The notes under the pieces: model-generated
Told to the model about the DNA's origin: nothing
Databases searched by the model: none
What the model saw: the letters and a program-made list of their open reading frames with translations, nothing else
Position numbers and translations under genes: made by a program
Origin: Stichopus chloronotus
Taxonomy: Eukaryota; Echinodermata; Holothuroidea; Aspidochirotida; Stichopodidae
DNA length: 64,000 nucleotides
Assembly (NCBI GenBank): GCA_021234535.1
Contig: CM037830.1
Location: 8,311,252 to 8,375,251 of the forward strand
Direction: 5' to 3'
In this document: one piece after another, positions 24,201-35,813 of the stretch
Layout of the letters: every line of letters starts with the position of its first letter
Numbering within the stretch: position 1 is the first letter of the stretch

Positions 24201-27200
24201 TGTTTTCGTCTTTACATGATATTGATATCACTTGCAAAATATGAAACCTTTGTAAAATATGAAAATGTTCACTATAATGAAATACTGACGATGAGAACTA
24301 CCCCACGTTATCATCATATTTTTTCATCAAACTTTGAAAAAGGGTATGTCAAAAATAGAGTTTCACTCTGCAAATTTTGAATAAAGCTAGCTCTTTTCGA
24401 GATGCATATCAGATGGACTTTAAAAACAGGGAACATATAGCTAGATAAACATGTAAAATGATAAAGTTCACCCCTGATCACCCTCACGAAAGGTCCTACA
24501 AGGGAGTGTGGATGAGCTACGTGTGACATTTTTTTCCTTCTTTTCTTTCTAAGGCAAAACTATCCATTGACAACAATGAGGATTGTCTACAATCACACTG
24601 CTTTCTTAAAATAAGCTGTAACAATTTACTTGTAAGATAATGGAAGTGAGACGAGAAAAGAATGCGGATTAAGGGGAGCGGAGTTCCTGCATAATTACGA
24701 GGTTTTAGGAAATGCATTGTAGCGGCTTGGTATTTTAGTAGCTGGCGTTCAGACTACCTACGACCGAGTTGTTGTTATCCTTGTAAAGTTTCAAATGTTA
24801 AAGTCTCTGAAGAAATAAAAAAAGGCGTTGTCAGGGTTGTGGGTATGAGAACTACCAATTTAACCAGGGATTTTACGAGCGAGCCGATATGGGTTGCAAC
24901 TTGCACGAATTCTATTCAGAATTTACTCATTGGCGTCAGCTATAGTGGTGAGAGAAATTCTTCTATAGTAAAGGACGGGAAGGACTTTTTTGGCAATCTT
25001 GACGAGGATATCGGACAGAACATCGTAGTTATCACAGAGGCAATGGAGATATTGCATTTGTACCCATCCAGCAACGGAATGGCAGATTTGTTGCATTAAC
25101 GTTTAAAGTCAGTTTCCGAAAGTGACACAAAGGAAAGCTGAACTGGGAGAGGCTCTAATAAAGGCATTATAGATATTCTGAAGACAAATGCACGGTGTTA
25201 TTTAAAAACACCTTTCGAAAAGAAATAGTATATAAAGAAAGAGTATCTTGTATATAAAAAGAGAGTACATTAAAAAAAATCAGTTTCGAGACGTCAGTTT
25301 CATGAAGCACCAGCTTTCAAGGTAAGAAATTGTAAATTTCGGTTCAATATTTTTTTTTTTTTTGCTTTTTGATGCGTCATGTATCATTATTATCGGCATA
25401 CTGACTGAATTTGCAGTTTGGAGCCTGGAGAATATTCAGGTTACTTAAAGGGATGCCTGCGTTAAGGGTATCGCTCGCTCGGATAAGATTTGCAGTGAAT
25501 TTGGACTTCCCCGGTTGGAGAGAAAGAAAGAGAAGAGTCTGTTTAATCTTAGGTTGAATCTGGGCATTTTGTATCTGATACCGGTGTGCATGCAACACTT
25601 TAGTAAAAGCTTTTTTCGACATGAAGGAATAACCAGTTGTAGAAGAATATTTGCTAAGCCCATTGTGAATTCCGGAGAGCCCAAAAGTCTGCTTTATGTT
25701 GGATTTACCTTGGCGAAAAAAATGTTTTGTTCCAAGTGGGTCGTTGTGCGATTGTCGATTATACTTTCGATTTTTACTATAGGTAGACTGTTAGAAGTTG
25801 TGATCTTTACTGACTTACTGATTTGAGTCATAAATAATTAAAAAAAAAAAATTTGAAATAACCTATAATCTATGAAGTTCATTAAAAATTAAGAATATGG
25901 GAAGACGGGGGTAAACGTCAGGAGTTTGATGCATAGTATTATAACCAGGGGAGGAGCAGGTGTTTAATTTAAAGATGTCAGCTTCCTAGTCGTTTAAATA
26001 TAGTAAAATATTTTCATTTAAATCTCAAAAATGGAAACCAAAAGGTTTCATCTTTGATGCATTGATCTGTAACTTTTCACTGTTTCGCTTATGGATAGGG
26101 TTTATGAGGACTCTCAACTACCTCCAAAATGTTTTGAAATTTGTCGTCGTTAATAGTTCATGAGCAATTATTTTGGATGCGAATAATGTCGCCTGTTCGA
26201 GTTTATTAAGTTTTTATTTTCAAGGTGGTTATCTCATTCCTATATGTAGTGCAATAGCGAGGAGATCCTGTGCTCCATTGAGCTGCTTTAGTGAATTGAC
26301 ACTACATTGTACGACTGCATCTTATTATGCCGGTATGTATATATGTATGTACAGTATGAACGAAATACATGAAACGAAACGAAACTTAAATGGTTGACCA
26401 CCTTACCGTGGTCTCTTATGTATTCAGCTAAAACCAAAAAGACCATTAAATAAGTGTGAATATTCATCATGTTCTTCTACCCATAACTTCTGAATGTGAA
26501 TCATATGTATACGTTAACTCCATTTGGGAGACAGTATGTATGTTCTTCCAACGACAAGTCCAGATAATAACATGACATCACTGATTTGATGGCAAACATC
26601 AGTATATTTACCAGGTACACAAAGATTACAATGAAAACAATAAGTGTCCCGGAAGGTCAACTTCCATCGTTAAGTTATTAATAAGACTAAATAAGACGAA
26701 GAGAATGACTATCAATTGGTGAGCCGTGGAGAGAAAAAAAAAGTATTCAGGAGAAGTAACACTTAATTGAATAGAGAAAATAATGGGGATTCCGCTTGTT
26801 TGTTTTTCTTTTCAATTAGGCAGATTCCACTTAACATGAAGGCTTTCCTAAAGTTTACACTGCGAAAAAAAAAAAACGATATTAACGAGAAAACTTATAC
26901 TGATGAGGATTTCAACTACTCGGTGGATTGCCTACTAGTTGTTTTGATGGAGGGATCACATAAGACCATGTATAGTCTGTGCATATGGCGTCCGAGTTTA
27001 CAGTATTTGCCATAAGTTTACCCTCTGTTTTTGTTTTAAAGAGCAGTGACCTTTGAAGTACTGACGAAAAGGTTTGGTACCCTGCTCGCAATAAACGTAA
27101 ATGAAATCAATTTGCTTATTCTGGTGAGGTGACTTAAGTTGCTTGGTGCCAACTTGGTTTGGTAAGATGTGCAGTCTGTTTTACGTAATAATAATTCAAT

Positions 27201-27339
27201 TCTTTATTTCAGTGGGCTTTAGTATCATGCTTCTAGAATAAATAGAAGAGAAAATTGTCACTGAGTAACCAACTTTACAAATCAAAAGAGTTTTTCCCCA
27301 TTAAATTAGTATATAAATGAAGATTTTAAGACGTTAAAT

Positions 27340-27791
27340 TTATAATTGTCAGCTTTCTATTAAGTATGGTGTGTTGTACAGGTCGCGTACCTCAACCACC
27401 CAACAATTTCACTACTGGTAGGAATTGACATCACTAAAACTTACAATATAGCTGACGATTGAGTTTATGTCACTTCCAAGTTACAATACCCGGACCATGG
27501 AATATTAAATTTGGTTGCAAGAGGTCATTTTTTTGTTCCCTTAATTAGAATTTGTCTTTGCTATGTCCTTCTATTATTTCCCAAATCAGATCACAAGACG
27601 TTATTACAGGCAACTGTTGACGCAAAATATTTTAAAACGTGAGACAAAATTCATCTACCTTTTAAGATGAAAAAATTTCTTTGGAGAGGAGAAGCAGTTT
27701 GTAATGAATATTCATGAGTTGTGTTTTCTTTAAAAAGTTTCTATTAATTCACCGTATCAACAAAAAAAATAAGGGGGGAGGGGTTTATTAG
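27340..27791. repeat. Diverged, shortened copy 0 of the 1,095-bp tandem repeat
   Basis: It is collinear with the later copies (GTGTGTTGTACAGGTCGCGT, then GACGTTATT...CAGGCAA) but lacks two blocks present in them: about 79 bp after CAACCAC-CAAC and about 241 bp that ends with the hairpin. Confidence 0.75.
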
Positions 27792-28167
27792 GCACGAACA
27801 GTATGTGACTATTGTCCTCGTTTCACGGTGAACTGATTGTTAAAGGATAGCAGAATGAATGGACGCTTGCGAACAATAACAACACACAGTAAAGGTGGCC
27901 TTTTCTGTCAACAATGAACATAACGGACAGAAATCTACAAATACTGTTCTGTAAACTTTATGTATCTGAGTAATAATTCTAGTTGTCGAACAAAGTAAAA
28001 GAAAAGACATCTACAGTAGGCAAGTTTATAAAAAAAAAAAGTCCCTCTAGCTCAAAGGTTCAACGACCATCGTGCGCAGTCACTACAGGAAAGACGTTGG
28101 AGTTACACTTGTTAGCTTTCCAATAAGTAAGGTGTGTTGTACAGGTCGCGTACTTCAACCACTCAAC

Positions 28168-28220
28168 CCTTTAGAGGTTTCAAACTTTTTAGTATATTCA
28201 AACACACCTATCTCTAAAGG
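28168..28220. repeat. 53-bp segment with 9-bp inverted ends, absent from copy 0
   Basis: It starts CCTTTAGAG and ends CTCTAAAGG. It is part of the about 79-bp block missing in copy 0 and is repeated in copies 2 and 3. It may be a tiny insertion, or copy 0 may have lost it. Confidence 0.45.
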
Positions 28221-28673
28221 AAGTGACTTGTAAATCCACTTTTAAGTTTTCACTACTAGTACGAATTGCAATCACCAGGACTCATGGTGTAGCTGGATTG
28301 AGGTGACCTTCATGTCACTTCCAAGTTACCATACTCTGACCATGAAGTCTTCAGTTTAGTTGCAAGAGGTCAATATTTTGTTCCCTTATTTAACATTTGT
28401 TTTTGTAATCATATCCTTCTATTAATTCCCAAATGAGGTTACACGACGTTATTGCAGGCAAGTGCTAACACAAAATATTTTAAAACGTGAATATCGCAAC
28501 TTAAAACGTTTTCATCAACGTTTTCTTAGTTTACATGTTCAAGACGTTTAAACCCCTCCCCCTTAAACAAGGAATTTTTTCATGGCTCCAATTTGTGTTT
28601 TCTTAAATGAATAGTTTCCCATTATACGATCGAACCGTTTCTATATTTCATGTAATCATCATTCGATAGGAAA

Positions 28674-28737
28674 GGTCTCAATAAAAACAGAAGCCTCGGA
28701 GACGTAAGTCTCCGAGGCTTCTGTTTTTATTGAGACC
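28674..28737. repeat. 64-nt perfect hairpin in array copy 1
   Basis: Two 30-nt arms (starting GGTCTCAATAAAAACAG and ending TTTTTATTGAGACC) are exact reverse complements around the loop GTAA. It would form a long cruciform or RNA hairpin. Confidence 0.95.
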
Positions 28738-29768
28738 AAATTCATCAATCTTTAAAATGAAACATTTGTTTTGAGAAGAGAAGCAGTTTGTGATGAATAT
28801 TCATCACTTGTTTTTATTTTCTTTAAAAGTTTTTTTTTTACTCGACCGCATCAATAAGACCTTTTAAGGGGGGAGGGGTTACTAACGCACGAACAATATG
28901 TGACTATTGTCCTCGTTTCACGGTGAACTGATTGTTAAAGGATAGCAGAATGAATGGACGCTTGCGAACAATAACAACACACAGTAAAGGTGGCCTTTTC
29001 TGTCAACAATGAACATAACGGACAGAAATCTACAAATACTGTTCTGTAAACTTTATGTATCTGAGTAATAATTCTAGTTGTCGAACAAAGTAAAAGAAAA
29101 GACATCTACAGTAGGCAAGTTTATAAAAAAAAAAAGTCCCTCTAGCTCAAAGGTTCAACGACCATCGTGCGCAGTCACTACAGGAAAGACGTTGGAGTTA
29201 CACTTGTTAGCTTTCCAATAAGTAAGGTGTGTTGTACAGGTCGCGTACTTCAACCACTCAACCCTTTAGAGGTTTCAAACTTTTTAGTATATTCAAACAC
29301 ACCTATCTCTAAAGGAAGTGACTTGTAAATCCACTTTTAAGTTTTCACTACTAGTACGAATTGCAATCACCAGGACTCATGGTGTAGCTGGATTGAGGTG
29401 ACCTTCATGTCACTTCCAAGTTACCATACTCTGACCATGAAGTCTTCAGTTTAGTTGCAAGAGGTCAATATTTTGTTCCCTTATTTAACATTTGTTTTTG
29501 TAATCATATCCTTCTATTAATTCCCAAATGAGGTTACACGACGTTATTGCAGGCAAGTGCTAACACAAAATATTTTAAAACGTGAATATCGCAACTTAAA
29601 ACGTTTTCATCAACGTTTTCTTAGTTTACATGTTCAAGACGTTTAAACCCCTCCCCCTTAAACAAGGAACTTTTTCATGGCTCCAATTTGTGTTTTCTTA
29701 AATGAATAGTTTCCCATTATACGATCGAACCGTTTCTATATTTCATGTAATCATCATTCGATAGGAAA

Positions 29769-29832
29769 GGTCTCAATAAAAACAGAAGCCTCGGAGACGT
29801 AAGTCTCCGAGGCTTCTGTTTTTATTGAGACC
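29769..29832. repeat. 64-nt perfect hairpin in array copy 2
   Basis: It is identical to the hairpin of copy 1, exactly 1095 bp further right. Both arms are intact. Confidence 0.95.
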
Positions 29833-30834
29833 AAATTCATCAATCTTTAAAATGAAACATTTGTTTTGAGAAGAGAAGCAGTTTGTGATGAATATTCATC
29901 ACTTGTTTTTATTTTCTTTAAAAGTTTTTTTTTACTCGACCGCATCAATAAGACCTTTTAAGGGGGGAGGGGTTACTAACGCACGAACAATATGTGACTA
30001 TTGTCCTCGTTTCACGGTGAACTGATTGTTAAAGGATAGCAGAATGAATGGACGCTTGCGAACAATAACAACACACAGTAAAGGTGGCCTTTTCTGTCAA
30101 CAATGAACATAACGGACAGAAATCTACAAATACTGTTCTGTAAACTTTATGTATCTGAGTAATAATTCTAGTTGTCGAACAAAGTAAAAGAAAAGACATC
30201 TACAGTAGGCAAGTTTATAAAAAAAAAAAAAAGTCCCTCTGGCTCAAAGGTTCAACGACCATCGTGCGCAGTCACTACAGGAAAGACGTTGGAGTTATAC
30301 TTGTTAGCTTTCCAATAAGTAAGGTGTGTTGTACAGGTCGCGTACTTCAACCACTCAACCCTTTAGAGGTTTCAAACTTTTTAGTATATTCAAACACACC
30401 TATCTCTAAAGGAAGTGACTTGTAAATCCACTTTTAAGTTTTCACTACTAGTACGAATTGCAATCACCAGGACTCATGGTGTAGCTGGATTGAGGTGACC
30501 TTCATGTCACTTCCAAGTTACCATACTCTGACCATGAAGTCTTCAGTTTAGTTGCAAGAGGTCAATATTTTGTTCCCTTATTTAACATTTGTTTTTGTAA
30601 TCATATCCTTCTATTAATTCCCAAATGAGGTTACACGACGTTATTGCAGGCAAGTGCTAACACAAAATATTTTAAAACGTGAATATCGCAACTTAAAACG
30701 TTTTCATCAACGTTTTCTTAGTTTACATGTTCAAGACGTTTAAACCCCTCCCCCTTAAACAAGGAATTTTTTCATGGCTCCAATTTGTGTTTTCTTAAAT
30801 GAATAGTTTCCCATTATACGATCATCATTTGATA

Positions 30835-30866
30835 GGAAAGGTCTCACTAAAAACAGAAGCTTTTGA
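30835..30866. repeat. Collapsed hairpin at the end of array copy 3
   Basis: It begins like the intact left arm (GGTCTCACTAAAAACAGAAG) and jumps to CTTTTGAGAC, so the centre of the palindrome is deleted and about a 6-bp stem remains. The array homology ends here. Confidence 0.75.
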
Positions 30867-30884
30867 GACATCTAGAGGGTAGGG

Positions 30885-31111
30885 TAAAATAGAATTTTCG
30901 TGGAGCTCTGGTTGATAATGAAATTGATTTTTAAATGTTGTTAAAAGTCACTTCTCTGTAAGCGTTTCTGGAACTTAGCAATTACCAAGGTAACGTTTTG
31001 TTATTAATGTGCGATATCATGAATTTTCCAATAAATGTGTCTGGAATTCGTAAACAAATTGACATTCGCTCTTTTTATGAAATCTTACTGAATGTATCTT
31101 GTTGTAAATTT

Positions 31112-31196
<85 letters not shown>

Positions 31197-33300
31197 GCCA
31201 GTACTATGCACATGACTTTTATATTTTGTTTATTTTTGAACAATTTTTACGAAATAGTTGGTATTGTCTTTGAATAAAAATTGAGGTCCATCACAATCTA
31301 AGCCATGTCCTGATTAGAATGTCTCCAACTTATGTGTTATTAAATCAACATTATTTACTTGATTCTGTCAGGTGTGGTGATGCTAAGGTCAAGGACAGTC
31401 AAATATTTTATTTTAATCCTTTTGAAATTACGTGTAATCTTTGCTAAGAAACTGGAGTTGTTCCTTGGCTACAATTGAAAAGTTTAACACATCTATTAAA
31501 GATACCCTGAATGTACCGATACGAATATCTCCAACTTGTTATCATATAACATATATTTTTTTTAAGAAATAGATGGTGTTTACTAAGTTCGAGTCGTAAA
31601 TCAATTAATTTTACACATTTCTATTAGTTGATCTTTCCTTTACGATTCTTAGCAAATTCACAGCACGGCTAAAATAAAATTTTTCGAGGAACTAGGGCTG
31701 ATAACAAAATTTTTTAAACGATGTTAGAAGACAGGTCTAGAACTCAGCATTCTTGAAGTTAACGTTTTGTGTATCAATGGGAATGATCTTAGAAGTGCCG
31801 ATAAGAATATCTGAAACTCATAACCAAATCGGCATTTGCCCTTTTAAAAATGAATCGATGGTGCTTACTGTGTCTTGTTGTTGAACTTGCTTATGCAAAT
31901 CTGGTACTATATCCATGATTTTCTATATATCTTGTATTTTTAAGTAATCTTGACTTTGTAGTAGGTTGTGTCTTTTGGTAAGTAAATACATGTTAATTAC
32001 AATCTGAACCATGTCCTGGTAAGAATGTCTGTAACTTACGTGTCATCTAAATAAACCCTATTACGTTGATAGTTTCAGCTGTGAGGATGTTAAAGTCAAA
32101 GATAATCAAATCTTCTATTTTAGTCATTTTCAAATTAGTTAAAATCTTTGTTAAGAGAGTGGATTTGTTTCTGAACTACACTGTAAACGATTGACAACAT
32201 CTATTAAGGACATCCTGAATGTACCGATGTACCGATAAGAATATATACAACTCGTTATCAAATCTTAAATATTTTTTTTTTCAAAAGAAATCGATGACGC
32301 TTAGTAGCTTCTAGTCGAAAAATCAAATTAATTTCATTCATCCCCATTATTGTTCTTTCCGTTACGATATTTAACATATCCACACAAAGTCTGCAAATAG
32401 TATTGTGGAGCTCTGGTTGATAGCAAAATCGATTCTTAAGCGATGATCAAAGCCATGTCCCGGTAAGAATGCCTGAAACTCAGCAATCACGAAGATAACG
32501 GTTTTGTTCATCATTGGAATTGTCTTGAAAGTACCGATAAGAATATCTGGAACTCGTAAAAAAGGACATTTTCCCTTTTAAAGCAACTCGATGGTGTATA
32601 CTGAATATATCTGTTGTAAAGTTGCTTTTTATACCATGCTATTACTATATCCATGATTACTGTTAATCAGCGCATTTTCAAGTGTTTTTGACGTTGGTAT
32701 ATACTTTGAATAAAAAAAATCGTTGCTAATTGCAATGCGTCATTGAAACAAATATTATTATGTTGATGTTGCCACCTGCTTCGAAATTCAAGAAAGTCAT
32801 TGAAATCCTCCCTTTCAATCCTGCTGCTAAACAGTTGTAATCTTTGTTCAAAATTTGGATTTGCGTTTTATCTACATTAAGTAACGTTTGACAAATCCAT
32901 TGCAGACACTCTGAATGTACCGATAACTCGTTATCATTTTTTTTAATTCTTTCCAGAGGAAATTGATGGTGCTTACTGACTATGAGTCGCACATATTAAT
33001 TTTATATAACCCCTGTTATGTAATATTTGATTTTCGATCATCAATTCATGTCCTCTTAATTATGAAATAATATTCTGAAATTGTGGTTGATAACGAAATA
33101 GACTGTTCAAATACGATTCTATTCTTGTCTCGGTAAGAATGTCTAGAACTCATCAATAATCCTAAAAAAGTTTTGCGCATCCATGGTAAGCATTTTGAGT
33201 GTACCGTTTAGAATACCTCCATTTCGTTGACAAATTAACATTTTTCTTTCGTCCTTTACATAAGTAGATACACCGTCACAACTTATCGTTCTACTCTACG
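30885..33300. repeat. Old diverged tandem series, period about 670-785 bp
   Basis: The phrase GTGGAGCTCTGGTTGATA-like recurs near 30892, 31677, 32401 and 33072. Each is followed by variants of GTAAGAATGTCTGGAACTCA, then CGATAAGAATATCTGGAACT and TGATGGTGTATACTG. Copies are heavily decayed. Confidence 0.65.
31115..31194. repeat. (TA)40 microsatellite
   Basis: An uninterrupted 80-bp TA run inside the first unit of the old repeat series. It produces spurious Tyr-Ile ORFs on both strands. Confidence 0.97.
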
Positions 33301-33507
33301 GAAAATATGTATTTAATAGCTCTGCTAGAAAGCAAATAGACCTCCTTGACAATTGACCAGCCAGATCCTGTTTGTCAGGCAGATATATAATCAAAATTTG
33401 TACAAATGCTTGTGTCACATAAAGTGTGTAAATGTGTATATTGATATGCTGAGTTGACAAAATACCGTATAACCTGTCTCAAACATTTCAAATCAATCCG
33501 TATCAAC

Positions 33508-33790
33508 ATTCAGCATGTCAAGTTAGCCCCTGTGTACTAAATTTCAGTGTCACAGATCATGTTGAACCCAAGATAGGGAATTGCACCATTTCGCATGGCG
33601 GCCATATTGGGATTCAAAATGGCTACCATCAAGTTTGTTACAAATGTGAAATAAATTCTTGATTATTCAGCATGTCAAATGCCTATGTACCAAATTTCAG
33701 TGCCAAATATCACATGGAAGCCCAAATAGTAAGTTCAATATTTCATCATGGCGACCACATTGGAATTCAAAATTTCGGGCCCATTCGTTT
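33508..33790. repeat. Two diverged tandem copies, period 157 bp
   Basis: ATTCAGCATGTCAA...GTACTAAATTTCAGTG at 33508 recurs at 33665, and each is followed by ATGGCGRCC...ATTGGRATTCAAAAT. This AAATGGC-rich phrase resembles a repeat I associate with marine invertebrates, but I cannot check it here. Confidence 0.6.
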
Positions 33791-35527
33791 TTGAATTCAG
33801 AATGTCCTTAATATATAAACTTCAAACATTGTCTGCAAGTAGTGAACATCCTTTCCACGAATCTTACCCACTATAATCATGTTTACAGTTCGAGTGACGA
33901 AATTTGATTAACAATGTTCCTATTTTTGTTTACAATTGATTACCCATAGCATGATGTAGTGAGTATATGCTAATGGTATGTCCTGATAAGGACACACATA
34001 TAGTTCGCCAGACCTCGTAGGCATATGTGGAACTCGATGAAAGGACCGATAAGGAATGTCCAATAAGTGTCCGATAAGTGAATGTGCGTGTGAGTGTGGG
34101 GGGGGGGGGGGAAGGGGGTATTGATATCTCAGACTGTATGTGTGTAATCCTTCTTTTCCAGCGAAGTGTCCACCTGGGTTGCGTCAAACGTACCGATTTC
34201 ATTTATAATGGACGTGCTCACTTATAGTGTTCCTTTATAAGCCTAGGTCAACTAAAGATGGATTAACTCAAGTGCAGTTGCAATAGATTTCCTGTTTACT
34301 ATGTCCTGCTGCGCTGACGTACTTTGTATCTTGAGTTACGCATTACATGGATATGGAAAGGGGTGGGGATTCCAGTAAATTCTCTATGTGAGTGGATCGG
34401 TCAGGCTGTTCGTGTGTCATTCTTTTCCATTTTAAGGTAGAAGGAGTGAAAGTTCCTTATTCCACTTATTGCCCTAATTACTGACTTATAGTGGGATTTC
34501 TTTAAGCTTAAGTCACCCAAATATAGACTAACTTTCATCTTGTAAAGCTTCAATCGGATTGCTGTAATGTTACAATGGCTTGTTCTTCAAATCACAGGTC
34601 CATTATCCTGGGTCCTATTGTGGGGCTTAGGGCCATCTGAAGCCAATTGTGAGTTGCCTTTGCTGTGATCATTACGAAATGGATTGACCCTTTTCTGCTT
34701 GGTTGGCAGTGGTGGTGGTGGGGGGGGGGGCTTGCACAGGACTGAACACAAATGTAGCACAACACCATGGAACAGTCATATACAAGGAAGTATAGGAGTG
34801 GTCACATCACAATAAACTGTTGTGACATACATAGTACATAACTTTTATATCTTCCTTCTTCCAAATCAGATATGTGCATAACCCCTTAATATGTGGTGAC
34901 GGTCGGTCAGTGACAAATTCAGCCAGAACGTGCCTTAGTAGACAAAAAAAAAATGGTCGTTTTTTAATTATTTTGTCTTCTTGACGTCCGGGAGATAATA
35001 CCCATGTTGGTGCTATACTACCGCTCCCTATTGCACATGAAATTTTGTTTTGGTAAAGGGTCATCAATGTTTACCCAAACTCTGCAGGTAAACATTCACG
35101 ACCTTTCCAAGCAAGATTCCATAATCAAAGATGGGAGAATCACAAATGATAAACAAGAAAAGTACTTTCATCTTTTTTTTTTCCACACACTCTGTAGGTT
35201 GAACTTTAAATCGGAGATACTGTATATAAGCCCGTGTTGTGGCTTTGTTGTTGCTGATTAACTCTCAGCAGCAGTTGTTGCGCGTTGCGATAAGTTTTTT
35301 TTTTCTAAGATTTTAACTAATATTTACGCAACTACTTTATGATTACTTCCAATATTTCACTATTAGTTTTGACTTCTCAAGATTATTTTAGATATTTCAC
35401 CATTATCTTCGATTTTTGCGATATTACTGTTCTTTTATTTTGTAAATTATTATTCAATGCATTAGAGACACTCATTGAGTTGTTTCCTGAAATTTACTGA
35501 ATTGTCCTAAACCTGTCTTGATTTCGT

Positions 35528-35813
35528 CACATATTAATGACAAATTGTCGAAATAAGAGGATATCCAGTGTGCTACATACAAAGGAAGATTAATGAGTGT
35601 GTGATTAATGATTGAATTTCGTTTTCGAAAATTCGTGACCACACACTTTTCACATCAGTATACTAGTTCATATAAACTCGACCAATTCAAAACGTTTGAC
35701 AGTTTTCATAATTGTTGATGTGAAATTTGATTAATTATGCTAATTTTAAGTATTGTCATGTGTTTGAACCTTTCAAAATCCTCACAAACCTATTGATATC
35801 AACTCAATGAGCC
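35528..35813 (+). repeat. Dispersed repeat, copy A
   Basis: The stretch from CACATATTAATGACAAATTG to AACTCAATGAGCCCC is collinear with the reverse complement of 39986-40270. Shared landmarks include AATTCGTGACC, GATGTGAAATTTGAT-AATTATGCTA and AATCCTCACAAAC. Confidence 0.6.

Larger units (their letters stand above)
17211..27339. other. Gene-poor intergenic region with repeat scraps
   Basis: I find no supportable exon chain. The longest ORFs (minus 21693-22190; plus 22725-23072) lack recognisable domains or flanking splice patterns. The region carries several poly(C)/(G) runs, a short GGATC tandem (19628-19646) and two copies of the hairpin repeat at 17651 and 21132. An ORF at 24839-25099 has weak resemblance to a LINE endonuclease, but I cannot confirm it. 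Confidence 0.5.
27792..30870. repeat. Tandem array, three near-identical copies of a unit of about 1,095 bp
   Basis: Units start at 27792, 28887 and 29981 (GCACGAACA...TGTGACTATTG), with spacings of 1095 and 1094 bp. Copies differ at few positions, while copy 0 to the left is clearly older, so the array expanded recently. No ORF of note exists in the unit. The last copy breaks off in a collapsed hairpin near 30836-30866. The long period is unlike a microsatellite or classic short satellite. Confidence 0.92.

Noticed and set aside
24839..25099. 86-codon ORF with faint similarity to LINE endonucleases
   Set aside because: The resemblance rests on a short IWV...LLIGVSY-like phrase, and catalytic motifs are not visible.
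27792..30870. CRISPR-like direct repeats
   Set aside because: The copies are 1.1-kb units of near-identical sequence with no short repeat-spacer structure, in eukaryotic DNA.
30998..31277. Tyr-Ile repeat ORFs on both strands
   Set aside because: They are purely the product of the (TA)40 microsatellite.
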